In this document: positions 7,898 to 16,722 of the stretch, piece after piece | Layout of the letters: each line of letters starts with the position of its first letter | Numbering within the stretch: position 1 is the first letter of the stretch | Source: Jeotgalicoccus aerolatus | GTDB lineage: Bacteria; Bacillota; Bacilli; Staphylococcales; Salinicoccaceae | Assembly: GCF_014635205.1 (NCBI RefSeq) | Contig: NZ_BMCN01000001.1 | Span: 124,001-188,000, forward strand | Length of the DNA stretch: 64,000 nucleotides | Direction: 5' to 3' | Position numbers and translations under genes: made by a program | Notes under the pieces: generated by a model | Told to the model about the DNA's origin: nothing | What the model saw: only the letters and a program-made list of their open reading frames with translations | Databases searched by the model: none

Positions 7898-8887
7898 ATG
7901 AAAAAATTACTGCACCGCTGGTTTATAGAGGCGATGAGTTTTATGGCGCTCGGTCTGTTCGGCACTTTAATTATCGGCCTGATTATTAATACAATTGCAT
8001 CTTACATTCCGTCTTTAAGCGGCTTGTCGCTAATTGGCGATACGGCACAAAGTTTAACAGGTGCGGCGATTGGTGTGGCGATTGCTTACGGTTTAAAATC
8101 GCCGCCGCTCGTTATTTTTTCTGTGCTCGCTGTCAGTCAGTATGCTTATGATTTAGGCGGTGCGGCTGCGAGTTTCATCGTCAGTCTAATCGTCATTGAA
8201 GTTGCACGGCTGTATCAGCAAAAAACCAAACTGGATATTATCGTATCTCCGTTTTTAACGCTTGTTATCGGTCTTTTGCTGGCCGGTCTGATCGGTGAAG
8301 CAGTCGGCGGCGTTATGACCGGTCTTGGTGATGTGATCATGTTTGCTACAGAGCAGCGTCCATTTATGATGGGCATTCTCGTCAGCGTCGTTTTCGGTAT
8401 TACACTGACGGCACCGCTGTCGAGTGCGGCACTCAGCCTGATGCTCGATTTAAACGGTGTTGCAGCAGGTGCGGCTGTTATCGGCTGCTGCTGTCACATG
8501 GTGGGTCTTGCTGCGATGAGTTATAAAGATAACGGCATTTCAGGAGTGATATCTATCGGTGTCGGTACATCGATGCTGCAGGTGCCGAATATTTTAAGGA
8601 ATCCGTTTATTATCATACCGCCGGTTATCGCCAGCGCTATTATTGCGCCGATTATGACTGTCTTTTTCCCGATGGAAAACAATGCAGCAGGTGCCGGCAT
8701 GGGTACAAGCGGTTTTGTCGGACAAATAATGGCGATCGAAACGATGGGACTGTCTACGTCTACAGTTATAATGGTTTTAGTATTTCATATCGTTTTACCT
8801 CTAATTGTAACTCTGATATTCTATAAACTGTTTAGCTTATACGGGTTTATTAAACAGGGCGACCAAGTGATAAGTTTAGGAAAATAA
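7898..8887 (+). CDS. EIIC-type PTS membrane protein (PTS_EIIC_2 family), no cognate EIIA/EIIB nearby
   Basis: 329 residues, almost entirely hydrophobic, with about nine to ten predicted membrane helices and many GxG-rich loops (GAAIGVAIAYG, GAGMGTSGFVGQIMAIETMG). It resembles the PTS_EIIC_2 group of 'PTS sugar transporter subunit IIC' proteins that usually stand alone. The cysteine-rich VIGCCCHMVG segment is distinctive. No phosphocarrier domain is encoded next to it, so transport by group translocation is unproven. It occupies the place that thioredoxin-like ytpP takes in B. subtilis and S. aureus. Confidence 0.75.
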   Translation: MKKLLHRWFIEAMSFMALGLFGTLIIGLIINTIASYIPSLSGLSLIGDTAQSLTGAAIGVAIAYGLKSPPLVIFSVLAVSQYAYDLGGAAASFIVSLIVIEVARLYQQKTKLDIIVSPFLTLVIGLLLAGLIGEAVGGVMTGLGDVIMFATEQRPFMMGILVSVVFGITLTAPLSSAALSLMLDLNGVAAGAAVIGCCCHMVGLAAMSYKDNGISGVISIGVGTSMLQVPNILRNPFIIIPPVIASAIIAPIMTVFFPMENNAAGAGMGTSGFVGQIMAIETMGLSTSTVIMVLVFHIVLPLIVTLIFYKLFSLYGFIKQGDQVISLGK

Positions 8888-8902
8888 TACAGGAGGTAAA
8901 TC

Positions 8903-9712
8903 ATGAATATATATAAATTACGTGATTTAATTATAGAAAGAATCACTGAAAAAAGAGATGATTTCTCTTATAAATTTGACCGCGAAAATGAAGCGCTTCG
9001 GGTTGAAAGAAATGATAACGGTAAGGGAATTACAATTGCCTTATCAAAAGCGCTGAATAAAGCAAAGAATGATGATAAAATTGTAGATGAACTCGTCTAT
9101 TATATCGACGAGTCATTGACGCGTATGGGCGATGAAAAAATCGATGCTGCATCCGCAATGATTTACCCGGTTGTCAGAGCGACAAGTTTTCCTGACAAAT
9201 CAAAAGCAGGAGAGCCTTTTATCGTCACACCGCATACGAACGAAACTAATATTTACTACGCGGTTGATTTTGATAAAAGCTATCGTCTGATCGACGAGCC
9301 GCTGCTGGAATCTCTCGGCATGTCCGAAGAAGATATGAAAGTGCTGGCAGCGAATAACTTAAAAAATCTGCCGATTGAAGTGAAAAAGCAGACCGTTCAG
9401 GAAAATGATTTCTATTTTGTAAATCACAATGACGGCTACGATTCATCCAGAATATTAAATACAGATTTTCTCCATGAAATGCTTGGACAGGCAGAAGGGG
9501 AAATGCTGGTCGGTTTGCCGCATCAGGATGTATTGATTATAGCGGACTGTAAAAATAATGTCGGCTACGATATTATGGCTCAAATGATGATGCAGTACTT
9601 TACAGAAGGCCTGACGCCGATTACTTCGCTGTCATTTTCATATGACGGTGAAAAACTTCAACCGGTATTTATACTCGGAAAACAGAAAAATTACAGTAAT
9701 AAAAACAAATAG
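8903..9712 (+). CDS. ytpQ: DUF1444 protein YtpQ
   Basis: 269 residues matching the UPF0354/DUF1444 family (YtpQ), a conserved Bacillales protein of unknown function. The clues are position between ytoP and ytpR, length (YtpQ is ~270 residues), and the typical course of an N-terminal LRDLIIERI helix followed by central FIVTPHTNETNIYYAVDF and LVGLPHQDVLIIADC segments. AGGAGG lies seven bases before the ATG. Mainly soluble; no catalytic motif can be pointed out. Confidence 0.8.
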   Translation: MNIYKLRDLIIERITEKRDDFSYKFDRENEALRVERNDNGKGITIALSKALNKAKNDDKIVDELVYYIDESLTRMGDEKIDAASAMIYPVVRATSFPDKSKAGEPFIVTPHTNETNIYYAVDFDKSYRLIDEPLLESLGMSEEDMKVLAANNLKNLPIEVKKQTVQENDFYFVNHNDGYDSSRILNTDFLHEMLGQAEGEMLVGLPHQDVLIIADCKNNVGYDIMAQMMMQYFTEGLTPITSLSFSYDGEKLQPVFILGKQKNYSNKNK

Positions 9713-9733
9713 AGAAGAAAGTAGTGACCAAAG

Positions 9734-10318
9734 GTGAGACTCACATATAATGAAAATGTCGGAGATGTATTGTTCGTAACGTTAAGAAAGACTGAAGATG
9801 TATCCTATGAACATCACGGCGATATTACACTGATTAAAGATAATGATGAAGTGATTGGTTTAAACATTTTTAATGCTGAAAATAATTTATCACTCAGTGA
9901 TAAGGATATTAATGACTATGAAGTCATGGTACCGGAAATTAATAATCTCCTGAGTAAAAACGGCATTGAAAAGCTTGAATTTGATTTAAAACCAAAATTC
10001 ATCGTGGGTAAAGTCATCGAAAAAGAAGCGCATCCGGATGCAGATAAGTTAAATGTAACCAAAGTTGATGTTGGGACTGAAGTGCTGCAGATTGTTTGCG
10101 GTGCGCCGAATGTTGATACTGAACAAAAAGTAGTCGTGGCACGCGTCGGAGCGATTATGCCTGATGGTTTATATATTAAACCTTCTGCACTTCGCGGCGT
10201 AGATTCAAACGGCATGATCTGTTCTAAAAAAGAATTAAACTTAAAAGATGATGGGGTAAAAGGTATTTATGTCCTGGACGACAGTTATAATGTCGGCCAG
10301 CCATTCCCGGTCGTATAA
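9734..10318 (+). CDS. ytpR: YtpR, tRNA-binding-domain protein
   Basis: 194 residues. The second half is an OB-fold tRNA-binding domain of the PheT-N/EMAP-II type, seen as [43 protein letters not shown] and [16 protein letters not shown]. The first ~95 residues are the DUF4479-type N-domain of YtpR. Start is a GTG at 9734; [12 protein letters not shown] matches the usual N-terminus, though the ribosome site is weak. It binds tRNA or other nucleic acid, but its cellular role is unknown. It is co-directional with the sftA-like gene after a 12-base gap. Confidence 0.85.
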   Translation: MRLTYNENVGDVLFVTLRKTEDVSYEHHGDITLIKDNDEVIGLNIFNAENNLSLSDKDINDYEVMVPEINNLLSKNGIEKLEFDLKPKFIVGKVIEKEAHPDADKLNVTKVDVGTEVLQIVCGAPNVDTEQKVVVARVGAIMPDGLYIKPSALRGVDSNGMICSKKELNLKDDGVKGIYVLDDSYNVGQPFPVV

Positions 10319-10330
10319 AGGTGAGATTAA

Positions 10331-12016
10331 ATGACAAGAAGAAAAAAACGAGAATTTAATAAAGAACGCCACGAACAGGACATGAATAAAGAAGCGTTTA
10401 AATTTCCTCTCGATATCGATGGTACAGACAGCAGTGATGACGGTGCGATTCAGCCTTTAGATACACCGCCTGCATACGTCAGAAGACCCCAGCGTGAGAC
10501 GAAATACAAGACGCATAAGCCGTCGGTCAAACGTCCGACAAGAATGACGATCTCAAAAGCACGCCAAGTACCTTCAGCTGTTTACGGTTTAAATAAGCCG
10601 AAGCGGTCTGATCGGGATGAGCGTGAAATTTATCTTGAAAAATTTAAAAATTATAATTCTGTCATTGTCGATAAAATCGTTGAAGAACGTATGCAGCGTG
10701 AAAAACGCAAGGACAAGCAGAAACAAAAAGAACAGCAGAAAAGAGCAGAACTGGCTGCACTGAAAAAGAAAAGAGATGCTCAAAAAGCAAACGGTGAAAT
10801 AGTCAAAGCAAAAGCAGAGCCTAAAAATAAGCAGCATGATACACTGAGTGTACTCGGCAGCAAACAGAATAAACTGCGTGAAAAACAGCAGGCTGCAACA
10901 GGTAAACGCATCGGTCCGAACGTTACACAGCCGGGAGTCAGTATTCTCGGCACTGCGCAGGCAGCAGATTATAAAGCGCCTGACAATAATCTGGCTAAAC
11001 AAATTGATGATGCATTTGACAAATTAAATGTCGAAGGCCGCGTCACCGGCTATACTTCAAACGGCGTAATCGGCCGCTATGAAGTCAAGCTGAACCGCGC
11101 CTTTAGAGTCAGTAATATTCCGCGTTTAAATACCGCTTTAAAAGCGGAACTGGGTTTGGATGAACTGCGTATAATGAGTCCATTAATCGGCACGTCGAAT
11201 ATCGGGCTAGAAGTCCCGCTTGCTGAAGTGAGACCGATTACTTTCAGGACACTGTTTGAGGCGAGCAGTTTAAAACTGCGCAAACCCGATTATAAATTTG
11301 CAGTCGGTAAAACTGTGGATGATAAAATTTTCAGTTACGAACTATCGAAAGCTGGACATATTTTGATTTACGGCAATCAGCCGAATTACGATACGAACGT
11401 TATCGATAATATCATGTTATCTCTGTTAATGAATCACAGTGCACATGAGTTAAAAGTCGCTGTGGCAGCAGCGGACGATACTTATGATGATTATTTAGAT
11501 GTGCCGCATTCGTTCGGCAGAAGAATGGCGCCGGATGATCCGGAAACGATGAAAATCTTTTTGACAGAACTGAATGAACGCAGTGTTCAGTTTAGAAGAG
11601 CACACGTCAGAAATATTCAGAGTTATAATAGCCGTGTGAAGTTTGAATCTAAAAAAGCAACCTTAGTTATTATCATCGATGATCTTGCAGCAATAATAGA
11701 AAATAAAAATTCGGAACCGCTGCGCGGCCTGGTACAAATATTAAAACAGGGCAAGCCGCTCGGTATACATGTGATTGCAAATAATATGAATACTGATCAG
11801 AATATCCGTTATGAACTGCTGCAGCTGCTGCAGACTAAAATTGCATTTTACGATGCAGAAAACAAAGCAGTCAGCGGCACGGATGAGCTTACACAGGGGA
11901 ATGATGCACTTGCGGTCATTCCTACCTCGAATAAGCCGAACAGGATTTCTGTTGGTACGGTCAACAAAAATGTCAGACAGAGTGTGTTTGATCATATAAA
12001 ACATAATAATCGATGA
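10331..12016 (+). CDS. SftA/FtsK-like protein lacking a Walker A motif (probable pseudo-translocase)
   Basis: 561 residues at the sftA (ytpS) position, between ytpR and murC. Residues ~1-220 are highly charged with a Lys/Glu/Gln-rich coiled-coil stretch (about 110-160). Residues ~230-555 follow the FtsK alpha/beta motor line by line: the strand-loop HILIYGNQPNYDTN at 343-356 aligns where FtsK has a GATGSGKS P-loop, DVPHSF aligns with GIPHL, SYNSRV with YNEKI, LVIIIDDLA (Asp450, Asp451) with the Walker B VDELAD, and GIHVIANN with GIHLVLAT. The P-loop glycines and lysine are absent and the Walker B glutamate is aspartate. There are no membrane helices and no C-terminal winged-helix (gamma) domain. 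B. subtilis SftA is ~950 residues, so this version is short. ATP-driven DNA translocation seems impossible. Confidence 0.8.
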   Translation: MTRRKKREFNKERHEQDMNKEAFKFPLDIDGTDSSDDGAIQPLDTPPAYVRRPQRETKYKTHKPSVKRPTRMTISKARQVPSAVYGLNKPKRSDRDEREIYLEKFKNYNSVIVDKIVEERMQREKRKDKQKQKEQQKRAELAALKKKRDAQKANGEIVKAKAEPKNKQHDTLSVLGSKQNKLREKQQAATGKRIGPNVTQPGVSILGTAQAADYKAPDNNLAKQIDDAFDKLNVEGRVTGYTSNGVIGRYEVKLNRAFRVSNIPRLNTALKAELGLDELRIMSPLIGTSNIGLEVPLAEVRPITFRTLFEASSLKLRKPDYKFAVGKTVDDKIFSYELSKAGHILIYGNQPNYDTNVIDNIMLSLLMNHSAHELKVAVAAADDTYDDYLDVPHSFGRRMAPDDPETMKIFLTELNERSVQFRRAHVRNIQSYNSRVKFESKKATLVIIIDDLAAIIENKNSEPLRGLVQILKQGKPLGIHVIANNMNTDQNIRYELLQLLQTKIAFYDAENKAVSGTDELTQGNDALAVIPTSNKPNRISVGTVNKNVRQSVFDHIKHNNR

Positions 12017-12031
12017 AAGCTTGGTGTAATC

Positions 12032-13333
12032 GTGAAGAAATATCATTTTATCGGAATAAAGGGTGCAGGAATGAGTGCACTTGCTCAGGTGCTTTTTGAC
12101 ATCGGTCATGAAGTTCAGGGCTCTGATATTGAAAACGAAGTATTTACAGAGGGGCCTCTTAGAAAAAAGGGCATTAAAATATTGCCATTTTCTGAAGAAA
12201 ATATCGTTGAAGGCATGACCTATATTGCCGGAAATGCTTTTAAAGATGACCATCCTGAAATTAAAAAAGCATACGATATGGGCTATGAAGTCATTCGCTA
12301 CCATGTATTTTTAGCGGACTTCATGAGTAATTATATCTCTGTCGGCGTGACGGGGTCCCACGGAAAAACGTCTACGACAGGACTGCTTTCCCATGTGATG
12401 AACGGTGATGTGGATACGACGTATTTAATCGGTGACGGCACCGGATTCGGCATGCCGGAAAGTAAATATTTTACTTTTGAATCATGTGAATATAAACGTC
12501 ATTTCCTGAGCTATTATCCGGATTATGCAATCATTACCAATATAGATTTTGATCACCCTGACTACTTTAATGATATTTCAGACGTTGTAGATGCATTTAA
12601 AGAAATGGCATCGCAGGTGAAAAAATGTATTATCGCTTATGGGAATGATCCGCATATTAATGAAATTAAAAATCATACACAAAATCTGATTACTTACGGT
12701 ATAGAGAGTGATGATGATATTTCAGCATACAATATCAGAGTGACAGAAAACGGGACAGCTTTTGATGTGAAAATTAAAGGGGACTATTTTGATACATTTG
12801 AAATACCGATGTACGGTGATCATCTGGTTTTAAATTCTCTTGCTGTAATCGGTATCTGTTATTTAGAAAAACTCGATATTGAACTGATTAAAGCGTCATT
12901 CTTAAACTATAAAGGGGTCAAACGCCGCTTTACTGAAACAAAACTTCACAACATGGTGATTGTAGATGATTATGCGCATCACCCGAGAGAAATTGAAGCG
13001 ACACTTGAAACGGCAAGAAAGAAATACCCGAACCGGGAAATTATTTCGGTTTTCCAGCCGCATACATTTTCACGCACTGAGAAGTTCCTAAAAGAATTCG
13101 CAGATGTGCTGTCTCAGTCGGATAAAGCATATATTGTCGATATTTTCGGCTCAGCCAGAGAATCAAGCGGCAGCTTATCAAGCATGGATTTAGTCAATTT
13201 AATTCCAGAGGCAGAACTGCTGACTGAAGCAGATTTAGAACGGCTCGATAAACATGCTGACGGCGTAATTATATTTATGGGTGCAGGAGATATTCAGAAA
13301 TATGAGAAACGCTTTACTGAATTATTATCTTAA
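12032..13333 (+). CDS. murC: UDP-N-acetylmuramate--L-alanine ligase MurC
   Basis: 433 residues; adds L-alanine to UDP-MurNAc, the first step of stem-peptide synthesis, in the cytosol. Visible are the N-terminal Rossmann motif HFIGIKGAGMSALA, the Mur-ligase P-loop GVTGSHGKTSTTG, the NIDFDHPDYF segment, and DDYAHHPREIEATL in the C-terminal domain. Start is GTG at 12032; the ribosome site is modest. It sits between sftA-like and ytxG exactly as in related genomes. Confidence 0.95.
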   Translation: MKKYHFIGIKGAGMSALAQVLFDIGHEVQGSDIENEVFTEGPLRKKGIKILPFSEENIVEGMTYIAGNAFKDDHPEIKKAYDMGYEVIRYHVFLADFMSNYISVGVTGSHGKTSTTGLLSHVMNGDVDTTYLIGDGTGFGMPESKYFTFESCEYKRHFLSYYPDYAIITNIDFDHPDYFNDISDVVDAFKEMASQVKKCIIAYGNDPHINEIKNHTQNLITYGIESDDDISAYNIRVTENGTAFDVKIKGDYFDTFEIPMYGDHLVLNSLAVIGICYLEKLDIELIKASFLNYKGVKRRFTETKLHNMVIVDDYAHHPREIEATLETARKKYPNREIISVFQPHTFSRTEKFLKEFADVLSQSDKAYIVDIFGSARESSGSLSSMDLVNLIPEAELLTEADLERLDKHADGVIIFMGAGDIQKYEKRFTELLS

Positions 13334-13362
13334 AAATAACCGAAATTTATCTATAAATAAAT

Positions 13363-13388
13363 GTTTATAACAATGTGAATTAGGTTAT
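13363..13388 (+). promoter_or_regulatory. Candidate sigma-B promoter of ytxG-ytxH
   Basis: GTTTAT at 13363-13368, 14-base spacer, GGTTAT at 13383-13388: 10 of 12 matches to the sigma-B consensus. Start would be near 13396, ~34 bases before the ytxG ATG. The ytxGH operon of B. subtilis is known to be sigma-B controlled. Confidence 0.55.
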
Positions 13389-13429
13389 GATAATTAAGAA
13401 TACAGAAAAGAAATAATGGAGGCGTTAAA

Positions 13430-13909
13430 ATGGATTGGCAAATAGTTTTATATATTGCCGCGGGTATTGCAGCAATTGCATTTTTAGTATTATGTGTCGC
13501 AATTGCAGTCGTACTGTTCTCGGTTAAGAAAAATCTGGATCACGTAGCCAGTACACTGGATGGCCTGGATGGTCAAATTCAAGGTATTACAAGGGAGTCA
13601 ACAGATCTCCTGCACAAATCAAATCGTTTAGTTGAAGATATTCAAGGTAAATCTGAAAAACTTAATGCTGTTGTTGATGCAGTACAAGGTGTTGGTTACT
13701 CTGTAACTAACTTAAACGACTCAGTCGACCGTGTAACAAACTCAATTACGCATAATATTTCACAAAATGAAGACAAGATTTCACAAGTGGTTCAGTGGTC
13801 AAATGTGGCAATGGAAATTGCTGACAAATGGCAGGTCAGACAGCAGCAGAGAAACAGAGCTTACAGCAAAGTAAATACAGACGTAGATGTAAAGTCTGAA
13901 AACTTATAA
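13430..13909 (+). CDS. ytxG: YtxG-like DUF948 protein
   Basis: 159 residues. An N-terminal membrane helix (VLYIAAGIAAIAFLVLCVAIAVVLF, in part) is followed by a long heptad-like region with polar linker (DGLDGQIQGITRESTDLLHK) typical of DUF948 general-stress proteins. TGGAGG lies about nine bases before the ATG. Likely co-transcribed with the next gene (34-base gap) from a sigma-B-type promoter. Function beyond general stress is unknown. Confidence 0.85.
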   Translation: MDWQIVLYIAAGIAAIAFLVLCVAIAVVLFSVKKNLDHVASTLDGLDGQIQGITRESTDLLHKSNRLVEDIQGKSEKLNAVVDAVQGVGYSVTNLNDSVDRVTNSITHNISQNEDKISQVVQWSNVAMEIADKWQVRQQQRNRAYSKVNTDVDVKSENL

Positions 13910-13943
13910 GGCTCATTGATTAATTCTGTTTGGAGGTTAGCTC

Positions 13944-14390
13944 ATGGAAACATATAACAGAGACAGACATGTCAAAGGCGTCGAACGTTACGACTCACAA
14001 GTCGAAACTTCGACGGGCCGCGACTTTACATTCGGACTTGCATTCGGCTTATTAGTCGGTGTTGTCGGCGGTCTGTTTATCGCACCTAAATCGGGCGACT
14101 CCCTGAGAGATGATATTAAAAAAATCCAGAACTCTATTGCAAGTGACGAGGGCAGCGGATTTTCAATCTCAGAGAAAATCGACGGTAAAGTCAGCGATGT
14201 AAAACAGATGGTTAAAGACAAAAAAGCTGAGATGGACGAGAAATCACGAGTAAAAGAACTCGATGAATCTGATGTTCAGCTGCAGCAGCAGGCGATTAAA
14301 GAAGAAGTAGAAGACAGTAATCTTCAGCGTCCAAATGTCGTTGACATGTCGAAATACGCTGAGAAATCAGGCACAAAGCCGAAAAAATAA
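13944..14390 (+). CDS. ytxH: YtxH-like general stress protein
   Basis: 148 residues. The YtxH signature is present: a single glycine-rich hydrophobic stretch (FGLAFGLLVGVVGGLFIAP, residues ~29-47) followed at once by KSGDSLRDDIKK and an extended charged helical tail. Members are membrane-attached stress proteins with no known enzymatic role. GGAGG lies nine bases upstream of the ATG. A terminator closes the ytxG-ytxH unit. Confidence 0.85.
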   Translation: METYNRDRHVKGVERYDSQVETSTGRDFTFGLAFGLLVGVVGGLFIAPKSGDSLRDDIKKIQNSIASDEGSGFSISEKIDGKVSDVKQMVKDKKAEMDEKSRVKELDESDVQLQQQAIKEEVEDSNLQRPNVVDMSKYAEKSGTKPKK

Positions 14391-14398
14391 GATAAATG

Positions 14399-14431
14399 AT
14401 TCAGTCACACTCCATGTGGCTGAATTTTTTT
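14399..14431 (+). terminator. Intrinsic terminator after ytxH
   Basis: ATTCAGTCACA (14399-14409) pairs with TGTGGCTGAAT (14415-14425), loop of five, then seven or more T. Confidence 0.85.
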
Positions 14432-14474
14432 GTTATAATATTGTTACATATTCAGTACCATTGGCTAAGAAAAT

Positions 14475-14503
14475 TTGGTATGATTAATTAAAACGTTTAC
14501 ATT
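14475..14503 (+). promoter_or_regulatory. ccpA promoter with embedded cre-like site
   Basis: A possible promoter is TTGGTA (14475-14480), 17 bases, TACATT (14498-14503). Between and over the -10 lies a cre-like sequence at 14487-14501 (ATTAAAACGTTTACA), which departs from the WTGNAANCGNWNNCW consensus at one position. Binding of CcpA here would block its own transcription; such autoregulation is known in some staphylococci. Confidence 0.5.
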
Positions 14504-14529
14504 TTTCACATTAGACTCGGAGGGATATT

Positions 14530-15519
14530 ATGACAGTTACTATATATGATGTGGCTAGAGAAGCAAAAGTCTCAATGGCAACAGTTTCTAGAGTCTTAAA
14601 TGGTAATCCAAACGTCAAACCAGAAACAAGAAAAAAAGTTAAAGATGTTATAGATAAATTAAATTATCGTCCAAATGCAGTTGCAAGAGGACTGGCGAGT
14701 AAAAAAACGACGACAGTCGGTGTTATTATTCCGGATATTTCAGATCTTTACTATTCAGCACTGGCACGCGGGCTGGAAGATATTGCAGAAATGTATAATT
14801 ACCAGATCATCATTACAAATACGGACCAGGATCCTAAAAAAGAACAGAATGCATTTTTAAACCTGGTCAGCAAACAAGTAGACGGCATTATTTTCTTAGG
14901 CGGAAAATTGAGCGAGGCAGTACTTCAGGATATCGAAACTTCAAAAGTTCCTGTCGTCATTTGCGGTTCAGGCGAAGCAGAAAACGATATTCCAAACGTT
15001 AATATCGATTATTTTGAAGCAGCCAAAGAAGCGTCCAGGAAACTGATTGCCGACGGCACTAAAAATATCTGCTTCGTTACAGCAGGTTATTCAAGATTCC
15101 AGGAATCACGCATGATTACCGGTATGAAAGAGGCATATGCTGAAGCCGGATTAAACGGTGATGATTATTTAATGGTCGAAGATGCTGCCGATTATGAAAA
15201 AGGCAAAGAAATCTTCGGTAAGTTGTTAGACACTGACCGTGACGCTGTTATCGTAATCAGCGATGAAACAGCCATCGGTATTTTGCACGGCGGACATGAC
15301 CACGGTGTAGCAATGCCGCAGCGTCTGCAGATTATCAGCTGTTCAAATACGCGTTTAGTCACGATGGTCAGACCTAAAATTTCAAGTATTGCTGTACCTT
15401 TATATGATCTCGGTGCAGTAGGTATGAGATTATTAACAAAACTGATGAATGAAGAATCAGTTGATACAACTTCAGTCGTCTTGCCGTACAGTATAGATTA
15501 CCGTACAACAACACGATAA
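14530..15519 (+). CDS. ccpA: Catabolite control protein A (CcpA)
   Basis: 329-residue LacI/GalR-family regulator that, with HPr-Ser46-P, binds cre sites to repress or activate carbon-catabolism genes. The N-terminal HTH (TIYDVAREAKVSMATVSRVL) and hinge helix (NYRPNAVARGLASKK) are diagnostic, followed by a periplasmic-binding-protein-like core (VGVIIPDISDLYYSALARG). Length agrees with CcpA. GGAGG lies upstream of the ATG. It is flanked by terminators, so monocistronic, and lies beside the acu/acs genes that it probably controls. Confidence 0.95.
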   Translation: MTVTIYDVAREAKVSMATVSRVLNGNPNVKPETRKKVKDVIDKLNYRPNAVARGLASKKTTTVGVIIPDISDLYYSALARGLEDIAEMYNYQIIITNTDQDPKKEQNAFLNLVSKQVDGIIFLGGKLSEAVLQDIETSKVPVVICGSGEAENDIPNVNIDYFEAAKEASRKLIADGTKNICFVTAGYSRFQESRMITGMKEAYAEAGLNGDDYLMVEDAADYEKGKEIFGKLLDTDRDAVIVISDETAIGILHGGHDHGVAMPQRLQIISCSNTRLVTMVRPKISSIAVPLYDLGAVGMRLLTKLMNEESVDTTSVVLPYSIDYRTTTR

Positions 15520-15524
15520 AAATA

Positions 15525-15567
15525 AAACGGAAGCTTTCTCTTTTATGAGAAACAGCTTCCGTTTTTT
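15525..15567. terminator. Bidirectional terminator between ccpA and acuC
   Basis: AAACGGAAGCTTTCTC (15525-15540) pairs with GAGAAACAGCTTCCGTTT (15547-15564) with a small bulge; A run on one side, T run on the other. Confidence 0.85.
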
Positions 15568-15576
15568 TATTTATAA

Positions 15577-16722
15577 TTATTGATTGAGATACATCAGAAT
15601 GCGGTCGAGGGCCGTCTGGTTTTTCTCTGTGATTTCTTCGCGTCTGGGTATGTCTGTAAAGTCATGTAATGAATCTTCCCAGTTTACAGGGAAATCAACT
15701 TGGCATTTTTCTTTATAGGTCTCTATAAAATGGTCCGGCAATCTGCCTGAAGGTGCGTCGATATCTTTCATGGCGAGCCATACTTGGCTCCACATGCGCG
15801 GAACGACCTGCCAAATATTATAACCGCCTCCACCGACAGCAATCCAGCTGCCGTCTGTGTATTTATCGGCCATGCGGCTGACAAATCTCGGAATTTCTTC
15901 ATAAGCTTTTGATGTTAATGATAAGTGTGTCATCGGGTCTCTGTAATGGGCATCAACACCGTTTTGACTCAAAATTACATCTGGTTTAAAGGTTTGAATG
16001 ACCTTTTCCGCACTGGTTTTAAATACATCTAAAAAGGACTCGTCTTCTGTAAAGGCATCGATAGGCAGATTGACTGCAAAGCCGAAACCGTCTTCAGTTC
16101 CTCGCTCTGTTGCACTGCCTGTACCGGGAAATAAGTATCTGCCGGTCTCATGTATTGAGTAAGTTACGATATCTTTGCGGTTATAAAACGTCCACTGGAC
16201 ACCGTCACCGTGGTGGGCATCTGTATCAATGTACAGCACTGTTTTGCCGTATTTTTGAGCAATATATTCACAGGCAATCGCAGTATCATTATAGACGCAA
16301 AAGCCGCTGGCTTTACCGCTGAAGCCGTGATGGAGTCCGCCTGCTAAGCTGAGTGCTTTTTTAGTCTGATTCGTCATAACGAGGTCGACAGCAGTCAGTG
16401 TTGCACCGACGAGCGCAGCACATTTTTCATGCATATTTTTAAAGCTGGGCGTGTCATCTGAATCGAGTCCGTATTTTGCAAGATCTTCAGACGATAATTC
16501 ATTATTTCCAGCAGCTTTAACGGCATTAATATAATCTTCAGAATGCACTAAAGAAAGTTCTTCATCTGTCGCAATACGCGGTTTGACAATATCATCTGCA
16601 TTTAAATAGCCGGCATCCGTTAATAAATCCGTCGTTAGCTTTAAGCGCATCTGATTAAAAGGGTGGGTATCATTAAACCGGTATTTCAGCAGTGCATCGT
16701 CGTAAACATACAATGGTTTCAT
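15577..16722 (-). CDS. acuC: AcuC, class I-type protein deacetylase
   Basis: 381 residues with the histone-deacetylase fold. Metal and catalytic residues are seen in DTDAHHGDGVQW, FPGTGSATERGT, LSQNGVDAHYRDPMTHL and VAVGGGGYNIW. In B. subtilis AcuC removes the acetyl group that AcuA places on acetyl-CoA synthetase, restoring its activity. The start codon overlaps the acuB stop by one base (TAATG on the minus strand), indicating coupling in an acuA-acuB-acuC operon. Confidence 0.93.
   Translation of the reverse strand: MKPLYVYDDALLKYRFNDTHPFNQMRLKLTTDLLTDAGYLNADDIVKPRIATDEELSLVHSEDYINAVKAAGNNELSSEDLAKYGLDSDDTPSFKNMHEKCAALVGATLTAVDLVMTNQTKKALSLAGGLHHGFSGKASGFCVYNDTAIACEYIAQKYGKTVLYIDTDAHHGDGVQWTFYNRKDIVTYSIHETGRYLFPGTGSATERGTEDGFGFAVNLPIDAFTEDESFLDVFKTSAEKVIQTFKPDVILSQNGVDAHYRDPMTHLSLTSKAYEEIPRFVSRMADKYTDGSWIAVGGGGYNIWQVVPRMWSQVWLAMKDIDAPSGRLPDHFIETYKEKCQVDFPVNWEDSLHDFTDIPRREEITEKNQTALDRILMYLNQ

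Noticed and set aside
10331-12016. FtsK-like gene as evidence of a conjugative element
   Set aside because: Flanking ytpR and murC and the absence of any transfer or integration gene show it belongs to the backbone.
11741-12304. Long minus-strand frame (187 codons) across the sftA-like/murC boundary
   Set aside because: It is antisense to two well supported genes, has no ribosome site and no recognisable protein character.
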